From: an uncultured Prevotella sp.
GTDB lineage: Bacteria > Bacteroidota > Bacteroidia > Bacteroidales > Bacteroidaceae
Assembly: GCA_946405145.1 (NCBI GenBank)
Contig: CAMJGE010000002.1
Location: 62,001-126,000, forward strand
Length of the DNA stretch: 64,000 bases
Reading direction: 5' to 3'
Within the stretch, counting starts at the first letter, position 1; each line of letters starts with the position of its first letter. Under the pieces are notes generated by a model that did not search any database, was not told where the DNA came from, and was given only the letters and a program-made list of their open reading frames with translations. This document shows positions 24,990-33,250 of the stretch, one piece after another. The translations under genes were made by a program, and so were the position numbers.

Positions 24990-25020
24990 AAAAAAAGGGA
25001 TTCTGTTGAATCCCTTTTTT
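24987..25020. terminator. Bidirectional terminator between convergent nrnA-like and glmM
   Basis: GGGATTC (24997-25003) pairs with GAATCCC (25008-25014) around a TGTT loop. An A-run lies before it and a T-run after, so it works in both directions. Confidence 0.9.
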
Positions 25021-26393
25021 TATTGCATGTCATATACCACTTGCATCAGTTTCTTGCCTAGGTCATCGGCCTCTGCCATCGTCTGGGCCTCGCTATAGAC
25101 TCGGATGATCGGCTCTGTATTTGATTTTCTCAGATGAACCCACTTGTCAGGGAAATCGATCTTCACACCGTCAATGTCATTCACCTTGGCATTAGGATCC
25201 TGTGCGAACAGCTCCTTTACCTTCACCAGGATTGCATCCACATCTGTCTCTAGTGTCAGGTCGATGCGGTTCTTGGCAATCTGATAGTCTGGGAATGTCT
25301 TACGGAGTTCGCTGACGGTACAGCCCTTCTGAGCCAGACTCGACAGGAACAGGGCGATACCAACGAGGGCATCACGACCATAATGGCTCTCAGGATAGAT
25401 CACACCACCATTGCCTTCGCCACCGATAACGGCACCCACTTCTTTCATCTTCGTAGTAACATTTACCTCACCCACAGCTGCTGCAGTATAGCTGCCACCA
25501 TGCTTCTCTGTCACGTCGCGTAAAGCACGCGTAGAGCTCAAATTCGACACTGTGTTGCCTACGGTATGAGAGAGCACATAGTCTGCCACTGATACCAGTG
25601 TATATTCTTCACCAAACATGGTGCCATCTTCACAAATAAAGGCGAGGCGATCCACATCAGGATCCACCACGATACCTAGGTCGAAACCACCCTGACGCAT
25701 CTTGTCCATGATGCCCTGCAGGTTTTTCTCCAAGGGCTCAGGATTATGAGCAAAATCACCTGTGCATGCGCCGTTCAGGATCTCATAGTCCACCCCCAGC
25801 TGCTTGAAGAGCTCCGGCAGGATGATGCCACCGACCGAATTGATAGTATCTACACACACGCGGAACTTACGGGCTTTGATAGCCTCACAATCCACGAGTT
25901 TCAGTCCCAGTACGGCATCGATATGACGCTGGTTGAAAGTATCGTCAACCATCAACTGTCCCAGCTTATCAACTTCTGCATAGTGGAAATCTTCAGCCTC
26001 AGCCAGACGCAACACTTCTGCACCGTCAGCGGCTGTCAGGAACTCACCTTCGCTGTTTAAGAGCTTCAGCGCGTTCCACTGACGAGGGTTATGGGATGCA
26101 GTGATGATGATACCACCATCGGCACCAGCCATCTTCACTGCCAGCTCCGTCGTAGGTGTCGTAGCGTAGCCGATATCTATCACATCATAGCCCATACCCA
26201 TGAGCGTTCCCACTACCACATTACGTACCATCAGGCCTGAGATACGACCGTCTCGACCTACTACAATCTTGTTACCACCAATAAAGGTAGCATAAGCCGT
26301 TGTAAATTTTACAATATCAAGTGGATTCAGCGTGTCACCAGTAGTTCCACCAATCGTTCCACGGATTCCAGAAATAGACTTGATTAATGTCAT
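25020..26393 (-). CDS. glmM: Phosphoglucosamine mutase
   Basis: 457 residues, alpha-D-phosphohexomutase superfamily. Active-site phosphoserine in TASHNPRQWNALK (Ser about 100), metal loop DPDVDRLA, sugar-binding GGEGNGGVI and phosphate-binding RKSNTEPIIRVY at the C-terminus. GEGN in the sugar loop is typical of GlmM and related mutases. It converts glucosamine-6-P to glucosamine-1-P for UDP-GlcNAc synthesis. Third gene of a - strand operon. Confidence 0.9.
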   Translation of the reverse strand: MTLIKSISGIRGTIGGTTGDTLNPLDIVKFTTAYATFIGGNKIVVGRDGRISGLMVRNVVVGTLMGMGYDVIDIGYATTPTTELAVKMAGADGGIIITASHNPRQWNALKLLNSEGEFLTAADGAEVLRLAEAEDFHYAEVDKLGQLMVDDTFNQRHIDAVLGLKLVDCEAIKARKFRVCVDTINSVGGIILPELFKQLGVDYEILNGACTGDFAHNPEPLEKNLQGIMDKMRQGGFDLGIVVDPDVDRLAFICEDGTMFGEEYTLVSVADYVLSHTVGNTVSNLSSTRALRDVTEKHGGSYTAAAVGEVNVTTKMKEVGAVIGGEGNGGVIYPESHYGRDALVGIALFLSSLAQKGCTVSELRKTFPDYQIAKNRIDLTLETDVDAILVKVKELFAQDPNAKVNDIDGVKIDFPDKWVHLRKSNTEPIIRVYSEAQTMAEADDLGKKLMQVVYDMQ

Positions 26394-26396
26394 ATC

Positions 26397-27023
26397 TTAT
26401 ATTTCTCTTTCGTAAGTTATCTCATAAAAATACGGTACCACATTACTTGAGGCATATGCATGTCCCTGCGTATGCGGTACAATCACACGAACCTTAGCAC
26501 ATTCCTCATCCTCAGCTGTCGGATGACCAATGTTGATATACGGCATCGGCACCAGCCAGCCTGCAGGCACTGATCCTCCATAGGTACTAAGCATCAGTCC
26601 GCTATTAAACTGAGCATTATAGACACTCGAACTACGTGAGATGTAAATCATATCAGGTAGAAATGCATATCTGGAAGTAGTGTTCCGGAGCTGAACAGAA
26701 TCGGCAAAGATATTAAACTCTGAGAAACGAGCCACCAATGTAGCCTTATCGCCGCTTTCCAGTTTCGAACCACAGCCTTTACGCACAATCTGCATATACA
26801 CACCGTTCTTGCCGAATTTTACATATTCGTTCTTCGACACATCAGTGGTCTCACCTTGATTATTGAACTGTTCCTCACTAATAACAGTAATCTTACGGTC
26901 AGAGATAAACTTAGATATGGCATTAAGTTCCTTCTCTTTCTTATCACCATAAGTTTCATAATTGTTACAGCTACTCACCACCACAGCGAGTGTCATCAAT
27001 AGGAATACTATTTTCTTCATCAT
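26397..27023 (-). CDS. DUF4827 family lipoprotein
   Basis: 208 residues. Lipoprotein signal KKIVFLLMTLAVVVSSC with lipobox VSSC (Cys19). The rest resembles DUF4827, a Bacteroidetes family with an FKBP-like fold (DKATLVARFSEFNIFADSVQ; GSVPAGWLVPMPYINIGHP; KVRVIVPHTQGHAYA). The conserved GHAYASSNVVPYFYEITYE near the C-terminus fits that fold. It probably faces the periplasm. The gene is wedged between the dehydratase and glmM with 3 and 15 bp gaps, an arrangement common in this order. Confidence 0.82.
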   Translation of the reverse strand: MMKKIVFLLMTLAVVVSSCNNYETYGDKKEKELNAISKFISDRKITVISEEQFNNQGETTDVSKNEYVKFGKNGVYMQIVRKGCGSKLESGDKATLVARFSEFNIFADSVQLRNTTSRYAFLPDMIYISRSSSVYNAQFNSGLMLSTYGGSVPAGWLVPMPYINIGHPTAEDEECAKVRVIVPHTQGHAYASSNVVPYFYEITYEREI

Positions 27024-27038
27024 TCTTTTATTGTCTGT

Positions 27039-28973
27039 TTATGCTTGATCCAGCACCTTATATTCCGAGTTCTCACTCTTGTACTCCGGCACAATCTCTT
27101 TCATTTTCTTCACAGTGGCCATATTGTCATACTGCTTCGAGAGCTCCACCAGTGCGTCGATATCCTGGCGCACCTGGTCATAGTCATACTCACGCACCTG
27201 GGCAATACGGATCTTCTCATGGAAGGTGGGCTTCGTACCCTCAAGCTCGTTGAGCACCTCCTCATAGAGTTTTTCACCAGGTCGCAGACCTGTAATCTCA
27301 ATCTTAACATTCTTCGCACCCGAGAGCTTGATCATACGCTTGGCCAGGTCGATGATCTTCACGGGCTGTCCCATGTCAAATACGAATATCTCACCGCCAT
27401 TACCTTTCACGCCAGCCTCCAGCACGAGCTTACAGGCCTCTGGGATCAGCATGAAGAAACGCACGATGCGCTCATCAGTCACCGTCAGCGGACCGCCCCG
27501 TTTGATCTGTTCCTTGAACAGGGGAATCACCGAACCGTTAGAGCCCAGCACATTACCAAAACGTGTGGTCACAAACTGAGTGGGTGCGTCGATTTTCTTC
27601 TGTTTGATGGCCTGATCAAGACTCTGCACGTAGATCTCACAGATACGTTTTGAGCAACCCATCACATTCGTGGGGTTCACCGCCTTGTCGGTAGAGATCA
27701 TCACAAACTTCTTCACCCCGTATCTCACGGCAGTGTCGGCAATCACCTTCGTGCCATAGACATTGTTCAGCACAGCCTCTGATGGGTTGTCCTCCATCAT
27801 GGGCACATGCTTATAGGCAGCCGCATGGAACACATAGTCAGGCTTATATTTTCTGAAGAGCGTGTCCATACGCGTCTTTCGGCTGATGCTTGTCACAATG
27901 GTTATCGCCTGCACGTCAGGGAACTCCTTCGCCATCATCAGGCGCACGTCATGCATCGGTGTCTCAGCCTGGTCGATGAGAATCATATGAGCGGGCTTAT
28001 ACACAGCCACCTGGCGCACAATCTCAGAACCGATACTGCCGGCAGCACCAGTGATAAAGACGGTGGTGCCTGCCAGCATCTCACCGAGTGACTTCATATC
28101 CACCTTGATCTCATCACGAGGCAGCAAATCTTCCACCGACACCTCATGGAGATGCATGTCCGTGTCCTGAAGACTGTCAAAGTCCTCCTGATTCATCTCC
28201 TGCGCCATCGAAGTCATATAGATTTTGGCACCGGCGCCGATAATGATATCCTGCAGCGCCTGATTATAGCGGAACTCTTTCACACGATAAGGTGCAATCA
28301 GCACTGCTTTGATGTCCCGCTCCTTGATGATTTTAGCGATATCTTCGTCCGTACTAAACACAGGCTCACCCATCAGCGTATGGTGTCTCAGTTTATCCGA
28401 CTGAGAAATAAAGCCTTTCAGCACAAACCGCCTGGGGCGCACACTATTGATGCTCTTCGCCAGTCCCACGCCACCACTCAGTGCACCATAAATAAGGGCG
28501 CGCTCAGCTTTGTTGTTCGACAATGCAACATCATAGAGGGTCTTGACAAAGATACGCAGAGACCACATCATCAAGGTGGAGATAACGAATATCAGCACAA
28601 TCTGTTTTGTCGTGAAGCGTATGAACCATTGTATAGGCAACAATTCCTCTCCCCACATACAGATCAGCACCAGCACCAGACTCACCAGGTTGCAATACGT
28701 CACACGCATCAGGTCCCCAAACGACGAGAAGCGCATAAATCCTGTATACGTATGGAAGATCCGGAATCCCGGAAGACTCAGCACCACAAAGATACACGAT
28801 GTAAGGAGCACCTTGGGGAAGTTCTCCACCAGCAAATCCCCCAAATGGAATACCCAATAGATAGACATCGCGCTGAACACGATAATCAGGCAGTCAATCA
28901 AAAGGATACTCCAGTAGGGCAAGGAGTTTTTGGAAAAATACCAATTTAATATCTTGTCAAACAGACGTTTCAT
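27039..28973 (-). CDS. Membrane-bound nucleoside-diphosphate-sugar 4,6-dehydratase (CapD/PglF/WbpM type)
   Basis: 644 residues. Four or five transmembrane segments occupy about 15-135, a nucleotide-binding regulatory domain about 155-280, and the catalytic SDR domain begins at TGAAGSIGSE (about 310). The active site reads NPTNVMGCSKR, with Met where most SDRs have Tyr, as in the C5-retaining PglF/WbpM branch; STDKAVNP precedes it. It likely turns UDP-GlcNAc into the 4-keto-6-deoxy sugar at the inner membrane. First gene of the operon with the DUF4827 gene and glmM, transcribed away from the glycan locus. Confidence 0.88.
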   Translation of the reverse strand: MKRLFDKILNWYFSKNSLPYWSILLIDCLIIVFSAMSIYWVFHLGDLLVENFPKVLLTSCIFVVLSLPGFRIFHTYTGFMRFSSFGDLMRVTYCNLVSLVLVLICMWGEELLPIQWFIRFTTKQIVLIFVISTLMMWSLRIFVKTLYDVALSNNKAERALIYGALSGGVGLAKSINSVRPRRFVLKGFISQSDKLRHHTLMGEPVFSTDEDIAKIIKERDIKAVLIAPYRVKEFRYNQALQDIIIGAGAKIYMTSMAQEMNQEDFDSLQDTDMHLHEVSVEDLLPRDEIKVDMKSLGEMLAGTTVFITGAAGSIGSEIVRQVAVYKPAHMILIDQAETPMHDVRLMMAKEFPDVQAITIVTSISRKTRMDTLFRKYKPDYVFHAAAYKHVPMMEDNPSEAVLNNVYGTKVIADTAVRYGVKKFVMISTDKAVNPTNVMGCSKRICEIYVQSLDQAIKQKKIDAPTQFVTTRFGNVLGSNGSVIPLFKEQIKRGGPLTVTDERIVRFFMLIPEACKLVLEAGVKGNGGEIFVFDMGQPVKIIDLAKRMIKLSGAKNVKIEITGLRPGEKLYEEVLNELEGTKPTFHEKIRIAQVREYDYDQVRQDIDALVELSKQYDNMATVKKMKEIVPEYKSENSEYKVLDQA

Positions 28974-28998
28974 TTACAATATATATTCTTTTCGGCTG

Positions 28999-29030
28999 CA
29001 AAGTTACGGTAATTAACTCATAATACCAAA
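28999..29030 (-). promoter_or_regulatory. Promoter of the dehydratase-DUF4827-glmM operon
   Basis: On the - strand, TTTG (29027-29030), a 20-bp spacer and TAACTTTG (28999-29006), 26 bp before the ATG. Confidence 0.8.
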
Positions 29031-29099
29031 TAATTCCCCCAAAAATACATTATTTATTTTTAATACTCCCCTATTGTCATTTCGATCTCCCCCCTTATT

Positions 29100-29127
29100 G
29101 TCATCCCGAGCGTAGCCGAGGGATCTC
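29100..29127. repeat. Dispersed repeat, intergenic copy
   Basis: These 28 bp differ by one base from the central unit of the repeat embedded in the primase-like gene (4058-4085). A partial unit (GTCATTTCGATCTC) precedes it at about 29085-29098. Confidence 0.75.
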
Positions 29128-29145
29128 TTAGCCCCTTCAAAAACA

Positions 29146-29175
29146 AAGAAAGCCAGCCTTTCAGCTGACTTTCTT
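29146..29175. terminator. Hairpin, possible terminator of the small - strand gene
   Basis: AAGAAAGCCAGC (29146-29157) pairs with GCTGACTTTCTT (29164-29175) with one wobble on the - strand, where T-rich sequence follows. Confidence 0.45.
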
Positions 29176-29415
29176 CATTGTATCTGGATAATCATTTCTC
29201 GTTTTGTGTCATTTACTTATTTGTATCAACTTATCACCGGGACGGGTCCCTGTGAAATCTCATGCGACAGATCATGCTTTGTCCTATTCCCGTCAATCTT
29301 TCTTTGCTAACTCATATTTCCTGTAAAACAGGAATCCGCCCTCCGTTCCACGACATTTTTGATTCTCATTACAAAGTCCGCGCAGCTACGTTTTTTACCT
29401 CAAGCACCATATTAT

Positions 29416-29679
29416 CTATGTCAACTCATCAACAATCGAACAACAAGTTTCTTCCGAAGCGAAAACAAGTTTATCCTGTTTACCATCCTTCAACTTCGTA
29501 ATTTCATCATTCATTCTCTTGCTATTATAAAGCCTCCATACCGCAATAGCCAACGTTACCAACGTAGACAGAATAAGCATAATCTTCAAAACGAGACCTT
29601 CGACTCTAAATGCAGCTATCAACGACACTACCGCAACGAAAATGCTTCCAGCCAAAACTAACCAAGTACTAAATTTCAT
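29416..29679 (-). CDS. Small membrane protein with two predicted helices
   Basis: 87 residues: two hydrophobic segments (about 4-24 and 31-50) joined by a short loop with FRVEG, then a charged tail (RLYNSKRMNDEITKLKDGKQ). A purine-rich ribosome site (AGAGGGA) lies 3-4 bp before the ATG, which supports translation. A TATTTTTG box on the same strand at 29878-29885 could start the transcript about 200 nt upstream. No family recognised. It lies in a sparse, repeat-rich stretch, so the call is moderate. Confidence 0.5.
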   Translation of the reverse strand: MKFSTWLVLAGSIFVAVVSLIAAFRVEGLVLKIMLILSTLVTLAIAVWRLYNSKRMNDEITKLKDGKQDKLVFASEETCCSIVDELT

Positions 29680-29944
29680 GTTCCCTCTTCTTATATCATT
29701 TCATCCTTGTATTAGCGCAAATCGAAAACACACCTTGCAATTCAGAACTCTCCACAAAACTCCTTTTCCTAACGCACAGGCACAACATATTAGCAATCAA
29801 CGCGTTAGATGGTTTTAGATTATTTATATCTCCCAAAGACGAAAGAAGTACAAAGCCTATCCCGCGTCTTTCTGTGGCAAAAATACGAATAATATCTGAA
29901 ACTACCTAATAAATCCTAATAAAATCTTCTCGATCCTTTTCCCA

Positions 29945-30035
29945 TGTCATCCTGAGCGAACCCCCTTCTTGTCATCCTGAGCAACGTCAAGGGAACTCCA
30001 AGATTTCTCCATGCGCTGTTCTTAGTCGAAAAGAC
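29945..30035. repeat. Degenerate copies of the dispersed repeat
   Basis: Two GTCATCCTGAGC starts (29946 and 29970) and a downstream TCTCCATGCGCTG..CTTAGTCGA segment match the repeat units at 4010-4123 with more differences. Confidence 0.6.
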
Positions 30036-30120
30036 GGAGCAGCGAGAACAGAGACGAGAGCGTACTCTCCGGCTTTGTCGAGTCGTGACGTCATTGGATG
30101 GATTCAAATGACCGAATGGT

Positions 30121-30155
30121 GATTTCGGTTAATCCGCCCCGGATTAACCGAAATC
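30121..30155. repeat. Perfect 15-bp inverted repeat over the end of a small gene
   Basis: GATTTCGGTTAATCC (30121-30135) and GGATTAACCGAAATC (30141-30155) are exact complements around GCCCC. The right arm contains the stop codon of the small - strand gene, and no T-run follows, so it is not a standard terminator. It may protect an mRNA 3' end. Confidence 0.8.
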
Positions 30156-30356
30156 AAAGAAAGAAGAATCTGATAAGCGAGTGAGGAATCTGCTGGTTTC
30201 GAGCAACATATCCAGCAATCCTTGCTCCTTATCAGTTTTCCCAGCTAATGTGAACTTCCGCATAACAGCCTGATACTGAGTGCAAAACGAAAACACCGTT
30301 TCCTGTTTCATCAGACATTCATCAGACATCCGGGAAATTGAGCCTTTTCCGCTCAT
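30144..30356 (-). CDS. Small protein of 70 residues with its own promoter
   Basis: The frame is open further upstream, but the ATG at 30354-30356 is chosen because a good promoter lies just before it. The protein begins MSGKGSISRMSDECLMKQ, is helical and charged (FTLAGKTDKEQGLLDMLLETS), and ends DSSFFDFG. It has no export signal. No family recognised. Promoter and start are separated by only 7 nt, so the mRNA would be nearly leaderless. The stop codon lies within a perfect hairpin. A spurious frame is possible. Confidence 0.5.
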   Translation of the reverse strand: MSGKGSISRMSDECLMKQETVFSFCTQYQAVMRKFTLAGKTDKEQGLLDMLLETSRFLTRLSDSSFFDFG

Positions 30357-30363
30357 TTCTATA

Positions 30364-30394
30364 CAAAGATACCACTTTTTACCCGAATACGCAA
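30364..30394 (-). promoter_or_regulatory. Promoter of the 70-residue gene
   Basis: On the - strand, TTGC (30391-30394), a 19-bp spacer and TATCTTTG (30364-30371), directly upstream of the ATG. Confidence 0.65.
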
Positions 30395-30657
30395 GAGCGT
30401 TAAGATTTCTTATCCATTGAGGGTGAAGAAATGTTAATTCTAAGAAGGCTGATAGAGGTGACAAAAGGGGACGTTTGAGAGGAAGATGAGAGAAAAACAA
30501 GAAAAATCAGGGTTCAGTCTGTTCTGAGAAAATTTGAGAGAAGTTGAAAAGCCTGTCGTTTAACTAGAAAATAAAAATAAACATTTTGAAAGATTGTTTA
30601 ACAAAACAATGATATGATGACAGGAGGCTGGCTCCCGACAAACGCTCAAATCAAATA

Positions 30658-30709
30658 TCTGACTGCACAGGTGGTCGCTAAGCGATGCAGTTCGATACTG
30701 CCAGTCAGA
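30658..30709 (+). ncRNA. tRNA-half-like hairpin in the leader of the glycan operon
   Basis: An outer 8-bp perfect stem (TCTGACTG, 30658-30665, with CAGTCAGA, 30702-30709) encloses a small hairpin (TCGC-TAA-GCGA, 30675-30685) and a T-arm-like hairpin (GCAG-TTCGATA-CTGC, 30687-30701). The T-arm directly abuts the outer stem, giving a 12-bp stack as in the upper half of a tRNA. There is no anticodon or D arm, so it is not a tRNA. It lies 20 nt before the legB start. Confidence 0.45.
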
Positions 30710-30729
30710 ACACAATTAATAAACTATAT

Positions 30730-31938
30730 ATGTTTAATTTAGATAAATTCATTAGTGACAGTGTTACCTATCGACCTGACAGTATGTTTGCTCCTGATAT
30801 TGAGGCAAACAAAGAGAAACTAACGGAGGAAATAAAAGGTAAGAAAGTTTGTGTAATTGGTGGTGCCGGTTCCATTGGTTCCAGTTTCATTAAGGCTGTA
30901 CTACGCTTTGAGCCTAAGAGCGTAGTTGTGGTAGACCTGAATGAGAATGGGCTGGCGGAATTAGTGCGTGATGTACGTTCAACAAATGGCTTGTACGTTC
31001 CTGAAGAGTTTCGTTGCTACACACTGAACTTTGCAGACCCCATCTTCGAGCGCATATTCCGTGAGGAGAAGGGCTTTGATATTGTGGCTAACTTCAGCGC
31101 CCATAAGCATGTGCGTAGTGAGAAGGATAGGTATTCTGTTCAGGCACTCATAGAAAACAATGATATCAAGGCTAAGAAGTTGATGGATTTGCTTACGGTT
31201 TATCCTCCTAAGCATTTCTTCTGTGTTTCTACGGACAAGGCTGCAAACCCTGTGAACATCATGGGAGCCAGCAAGCGCATCATGGAAGACCTTGTGATGG
31301 CGTACAACAAGTATTTCAAGGTGACCACCGCCCGCTTTGCGAATGTGGCTTTCTCTAATGGTTCGCTTCCAGACGGTTGGATTCTCCGCCTCCAGAAGAA
31401 GCAGCCTCTAGCTGCACCTTCTGACGTGAAGCGCTACTTTGTTTCTCCTGAGGAGAGCGGCCAGATTTGTATGCTGGCTTGTATCTTGGGCAACGGTGGG
31501 GAAGTGTTCTTCCCGAAACTGGGCGAAGACCAGATGCTGACGTTCTCTTCTATTTGTGACAAGTTTGTAACCGCCAACGGTCTGGTGAAAGATCCTTGTT
31601 TTTCGGATGACGAGGCAAAGCGCAAGGCAGCTGCCCTGGGTTGGGATGACAACAAGTATCCTACAGTTTATTTTGGCTCAGATACTACCGGTGAAAAGGC
31701 CTACGAAGAATTCTACGTGCCCGGTGAGAAGATTGATATGCAGCGCTTCAAGGCACTGGGCGTTGTCTGCCAGACCACTCGCCACGAGATGGCTGAGGTG
31801 AACGGTTTCTTCGACAAGCTTGAAGGCATCTTCGCCAAGGAGAACTTCACCAAGTCTCAAGTGGTAGATGCTATAAAAGAATTTTTGCCAAATTTCCAGC
31901 ATGAGGAAACTGGCAAAAATCTCGATCAAAAGATGTAG
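30730..31938 (+). CDS. legB: NDP-GlcNAc 4,6-dehydratase (LegB-like)
   Basis: The ATG at 30730 is preferred because the upstream part of the frame (from an ATG at 30685) runs through the leader hairpin. 402 residues, soluble SDR: VCVIGGAGSIGSSF (about 38-51), NFSAHKHVRSEKD, STDKAANPVNIMGASKR with Met in place of the usual Tyr, typical of the C5-retaining dehydratases that include LegB and PglF. It would make the 4-keto-6-deoxy intermediate used by the next gene, a LegC-type aminotransferase. First gene of the 33-kb locus. PglF-like bacillosamine synthesis is the alternative, but the neuB/C/A set downstream favours legionaminic acid. Confidence 0.82.
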   Translation: MFNLDKFISDSVTYRPDSMFAPDIEANKEKLTEEIKGKKVCVIGGAGSIGSSFIKAVLRFEPKSVVVVDLNENGLAELVRDVRSTNGLYVPEEFRCYTLNFADPIFERIFREEKGFDIVANFSAHKHVRSEKDRYSVQALIENNDIKAKKLMDLLTVYPPKHFFCVSTDKAANPVNIMGASKRIMEDLVMAYNKYFKVTTARFANVAFSNGSLPDGWILRLQKKQPLAAPSDVKRYFVSPEESGQICMLACILGNGGEVFFPKLGEDQMLTFSSICDKFVTANGLVKDPCFSDDEAKRKAAALGWDDNKYPTVYFGSDTTGEKAYEEFYVPGEKIDMQRFKALGVVCQTTRHEMAEVNGFFDKLEGIFAKENFTKSQVVDAIKEFLPNFQHEETGKNLDQKM

Positions 31939-31948
31939 AGCAGCGAGA

Positions 31949-31975
31949 GCAATACCAAGCTTGTTTGGATATTGC
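31949..31975 (+). repeat. Intergenic hairpin between legB and legC
   Basis: GCAATACCAA (31949-31958) pairs with TTGG-A-TATTGC (31965-31975) with one bulged base and a 6-nt loop. No T-run follows, so it is more likely an RNA-processing or stability element than a terminator. Confidence 0.6.
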
Positions 31976-32034
31976 CGAGTCGCGAATACATCTCGACAAA
32001 GTCAAAATGTAATTCGATAAAAACATAGATAATC

Positions 32035-33240
32035 ATGGCTGATTTTAAAAAGACCATTGACTTCATTAAGTCTGTATATGGCAACCAAGAGTTTACACCT
32101 CTGGCTGTTCCCGTTTTTATTGGTAACGAGAAGAAGTATCTGAATGAGTGTATTGATACCACATTCGTTAGTTCTGTAGGTAAGTTCGTTGACCGTTTCG
32201 AGGATGATATGGCTAAATACACAGGTGCCAAGCGTGCTGTTGTATGTGTGAGTGGTACAAATGCTCTCCACATGAGCTTGTTGCTTGTTGGTGTAAAGCG
32301 CGATGATGAGGTTTTGACGCAGGCTTTGACATTCATTGCCACCGAGAATGCATTGAGCTATATTGGTGCTCATCCTGTATTCATAGACGTGGATAAAGAG
32401 ACGATGGGGCTATCTCCTGATGCTCTGAAGGAGTGGCTTCATAAGAATGCTGAGGTTCGTAAAAATACTCGCATTGGAGAACTTGATAAGAGCTATGACT
32501 TTGCATATAAAGAGGATGAACTTGCTTGCTACAACAAGAACACTGGCCGCAGAATCAAGGCTTGTGTTCCTATGCACACTTTTGGACATCCTGTACGTAT
32601 AGAAGATATTGCTGCTCTCTGTAAAGAGTGGCATATTGAGTTAGTGGAAGATGCCGCAGAAAGCATTGGCTCTACATACAAAGGCAAGCATACAGGAACT
32701 TTCGGTAAGATCGGAGCTATCAGTTTTAATGGCAACAAGACCATTACCACAGGTGGTGGTGGTATGTTGCTTTTCAATGATGAGGAACTGGGCGCTTATG
32801 CTAAACATATTACAACCCAAGCTAAGATACCTCACCGCTGGGAGTTCCGTCACGACCATATTGGTTTCAACTACCGTATGCCTAACATTAATGCAGCACT
32901 TGGTTGCGCACAGTTAGAGCATTTGGATGAGTATGTTGCCAGCAAGCGTAAGGTTGCAGCAGAATATGAGGAGTTCTTCAATAACGTGCCAGATATTGAG
33001 TTCTTTGTGGACTCTCCTGATACCTTCTCTAACTATTGGTTGAATGTGGTCATACTTCCTAACAAGGAAGAACAGATAAACTTCCTCACTCAGACTAATG
33101 ACAATGGCGTGATGACACGACCTATCTGGGAGCTGATGAACCGTCTGCCAATGTTCGAGAAGTGTGAGAACGATGGCTTGAAGAATACTATCTGGTTTGC
33201 GGATAGAGTGGTTAATATTCCTAGTAGTGTGAAATTATAA
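32035..33240 (+). CDS. legC: PLP-dependent sugar aminotransferase (LegC-like, DegT/DnrJ/EryC1)
   Basis: 401 residues. AVPVFIGNEKKYLNECIDTTFVSS (start of a conserved N-terminal block), SGTNALHMSL phosphate-binding loop, VEDAAESIGS with the ring-stacking Asp, and FNGNKTITTGGGGM with the PLP lysine at Lys235. The Lys distinguishes it from the CDP-sugar 3-dehydratase RfbH/E1, which has His. It would aminate the 4-keto product of LegB with glutamate as donor. The whole sequence reads like LegC-family proteins. The spacer to legB holds a hairpin but no terminator, so the two are likely co-transcribed. Confidence 0.85.
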   Translation: MADFKKTIDFIKSVYGNQEFTPLAVPVFIGNEKKYLNECIDTTFVSSVGKFVDRFEDDMAKYTGAKRAVVCVSGTNALHMSLLLVGVKRDDEVLTQALTFIATENALSYIGAHPVFIDVDKETMGLSPDALKEWLHKNAEVRKNTRIGELDKSYDFAYKEDELACYNKNTGRRIKACVPMHTFGHPVRIEDIAALCKEWHIELVEDAAESIGSTYKGKHTGTFGKIGAISFNGNKTITTGGGGMLLFNDEELGAYAKHITTQAKIPHRWEFRHDHIGFNYRMPNINAALGCAQLEHLDEYVASKRKVAAEYEEFFNNVPDIEFFVDSPDTFSNYWLNVVILPNKEEQINFLTQTNDNGVMTRPIWELMNRLPMFEKCENDGLKNTIWFADRVVNIPSSVKL

Positions 33241-33250
33241 TTTTTTATTT

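Larger units (their letters stand above)
28974..30729. other. 1.75-kb sparse region before the glycan locus
   Basis: It holds the dehydratase promoter, repeat copies (29085-29127, 29945-30035), two small - strand genes, the inverted repeat at 30121-30155, a TTCCTGT/ACAGGAA hairpin near 29320-29336 and the leader structure at 30658-30709. I found no upxY-like antiterminator gene and no pair of long inverted repeats around a promoter, so no Bacteroides-type invertible promoter is visible. Confidence 0.6.

Noticed and set aside
28146..28949. 267-codon open frame on the + strand
   Set aside because: It is fully antisense to the membrane-bound dehydratase, which has clear motifs. The translation is rich in His/Gln/Arg without any recognisable domain.
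29262..29661. Overlapping + strand frames of 79 and 100 codons
   Set aside because: They are antisense to the small membrane protein frame, lack ribosome sites and have biased composition.
29916..30107. 63-codon - strand frame
   Set aside because: Composed of the dispersed repeat. No ribosome site or promoter at its start.
30658..30709. A tRNA gene
   Set aside because: The T-arm and acceptor-like stem are present, but there is no anticodon arm with a 7-base loop and no D arm.
29000..30730. Invertible promoter as in Bacteroides capsule loci
   Set aside because: No pair of matching inverted repeats flanks a promoter, and no invertase or upxY-like gene is seen.
32035..33240. CDP-sugar 3-dehydratase (RfbH/E1) for the CDP branch
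   Set aside because: The active site has the PLP lysine (Lys235) rather than the His of E1, so it is an aminotransferase.
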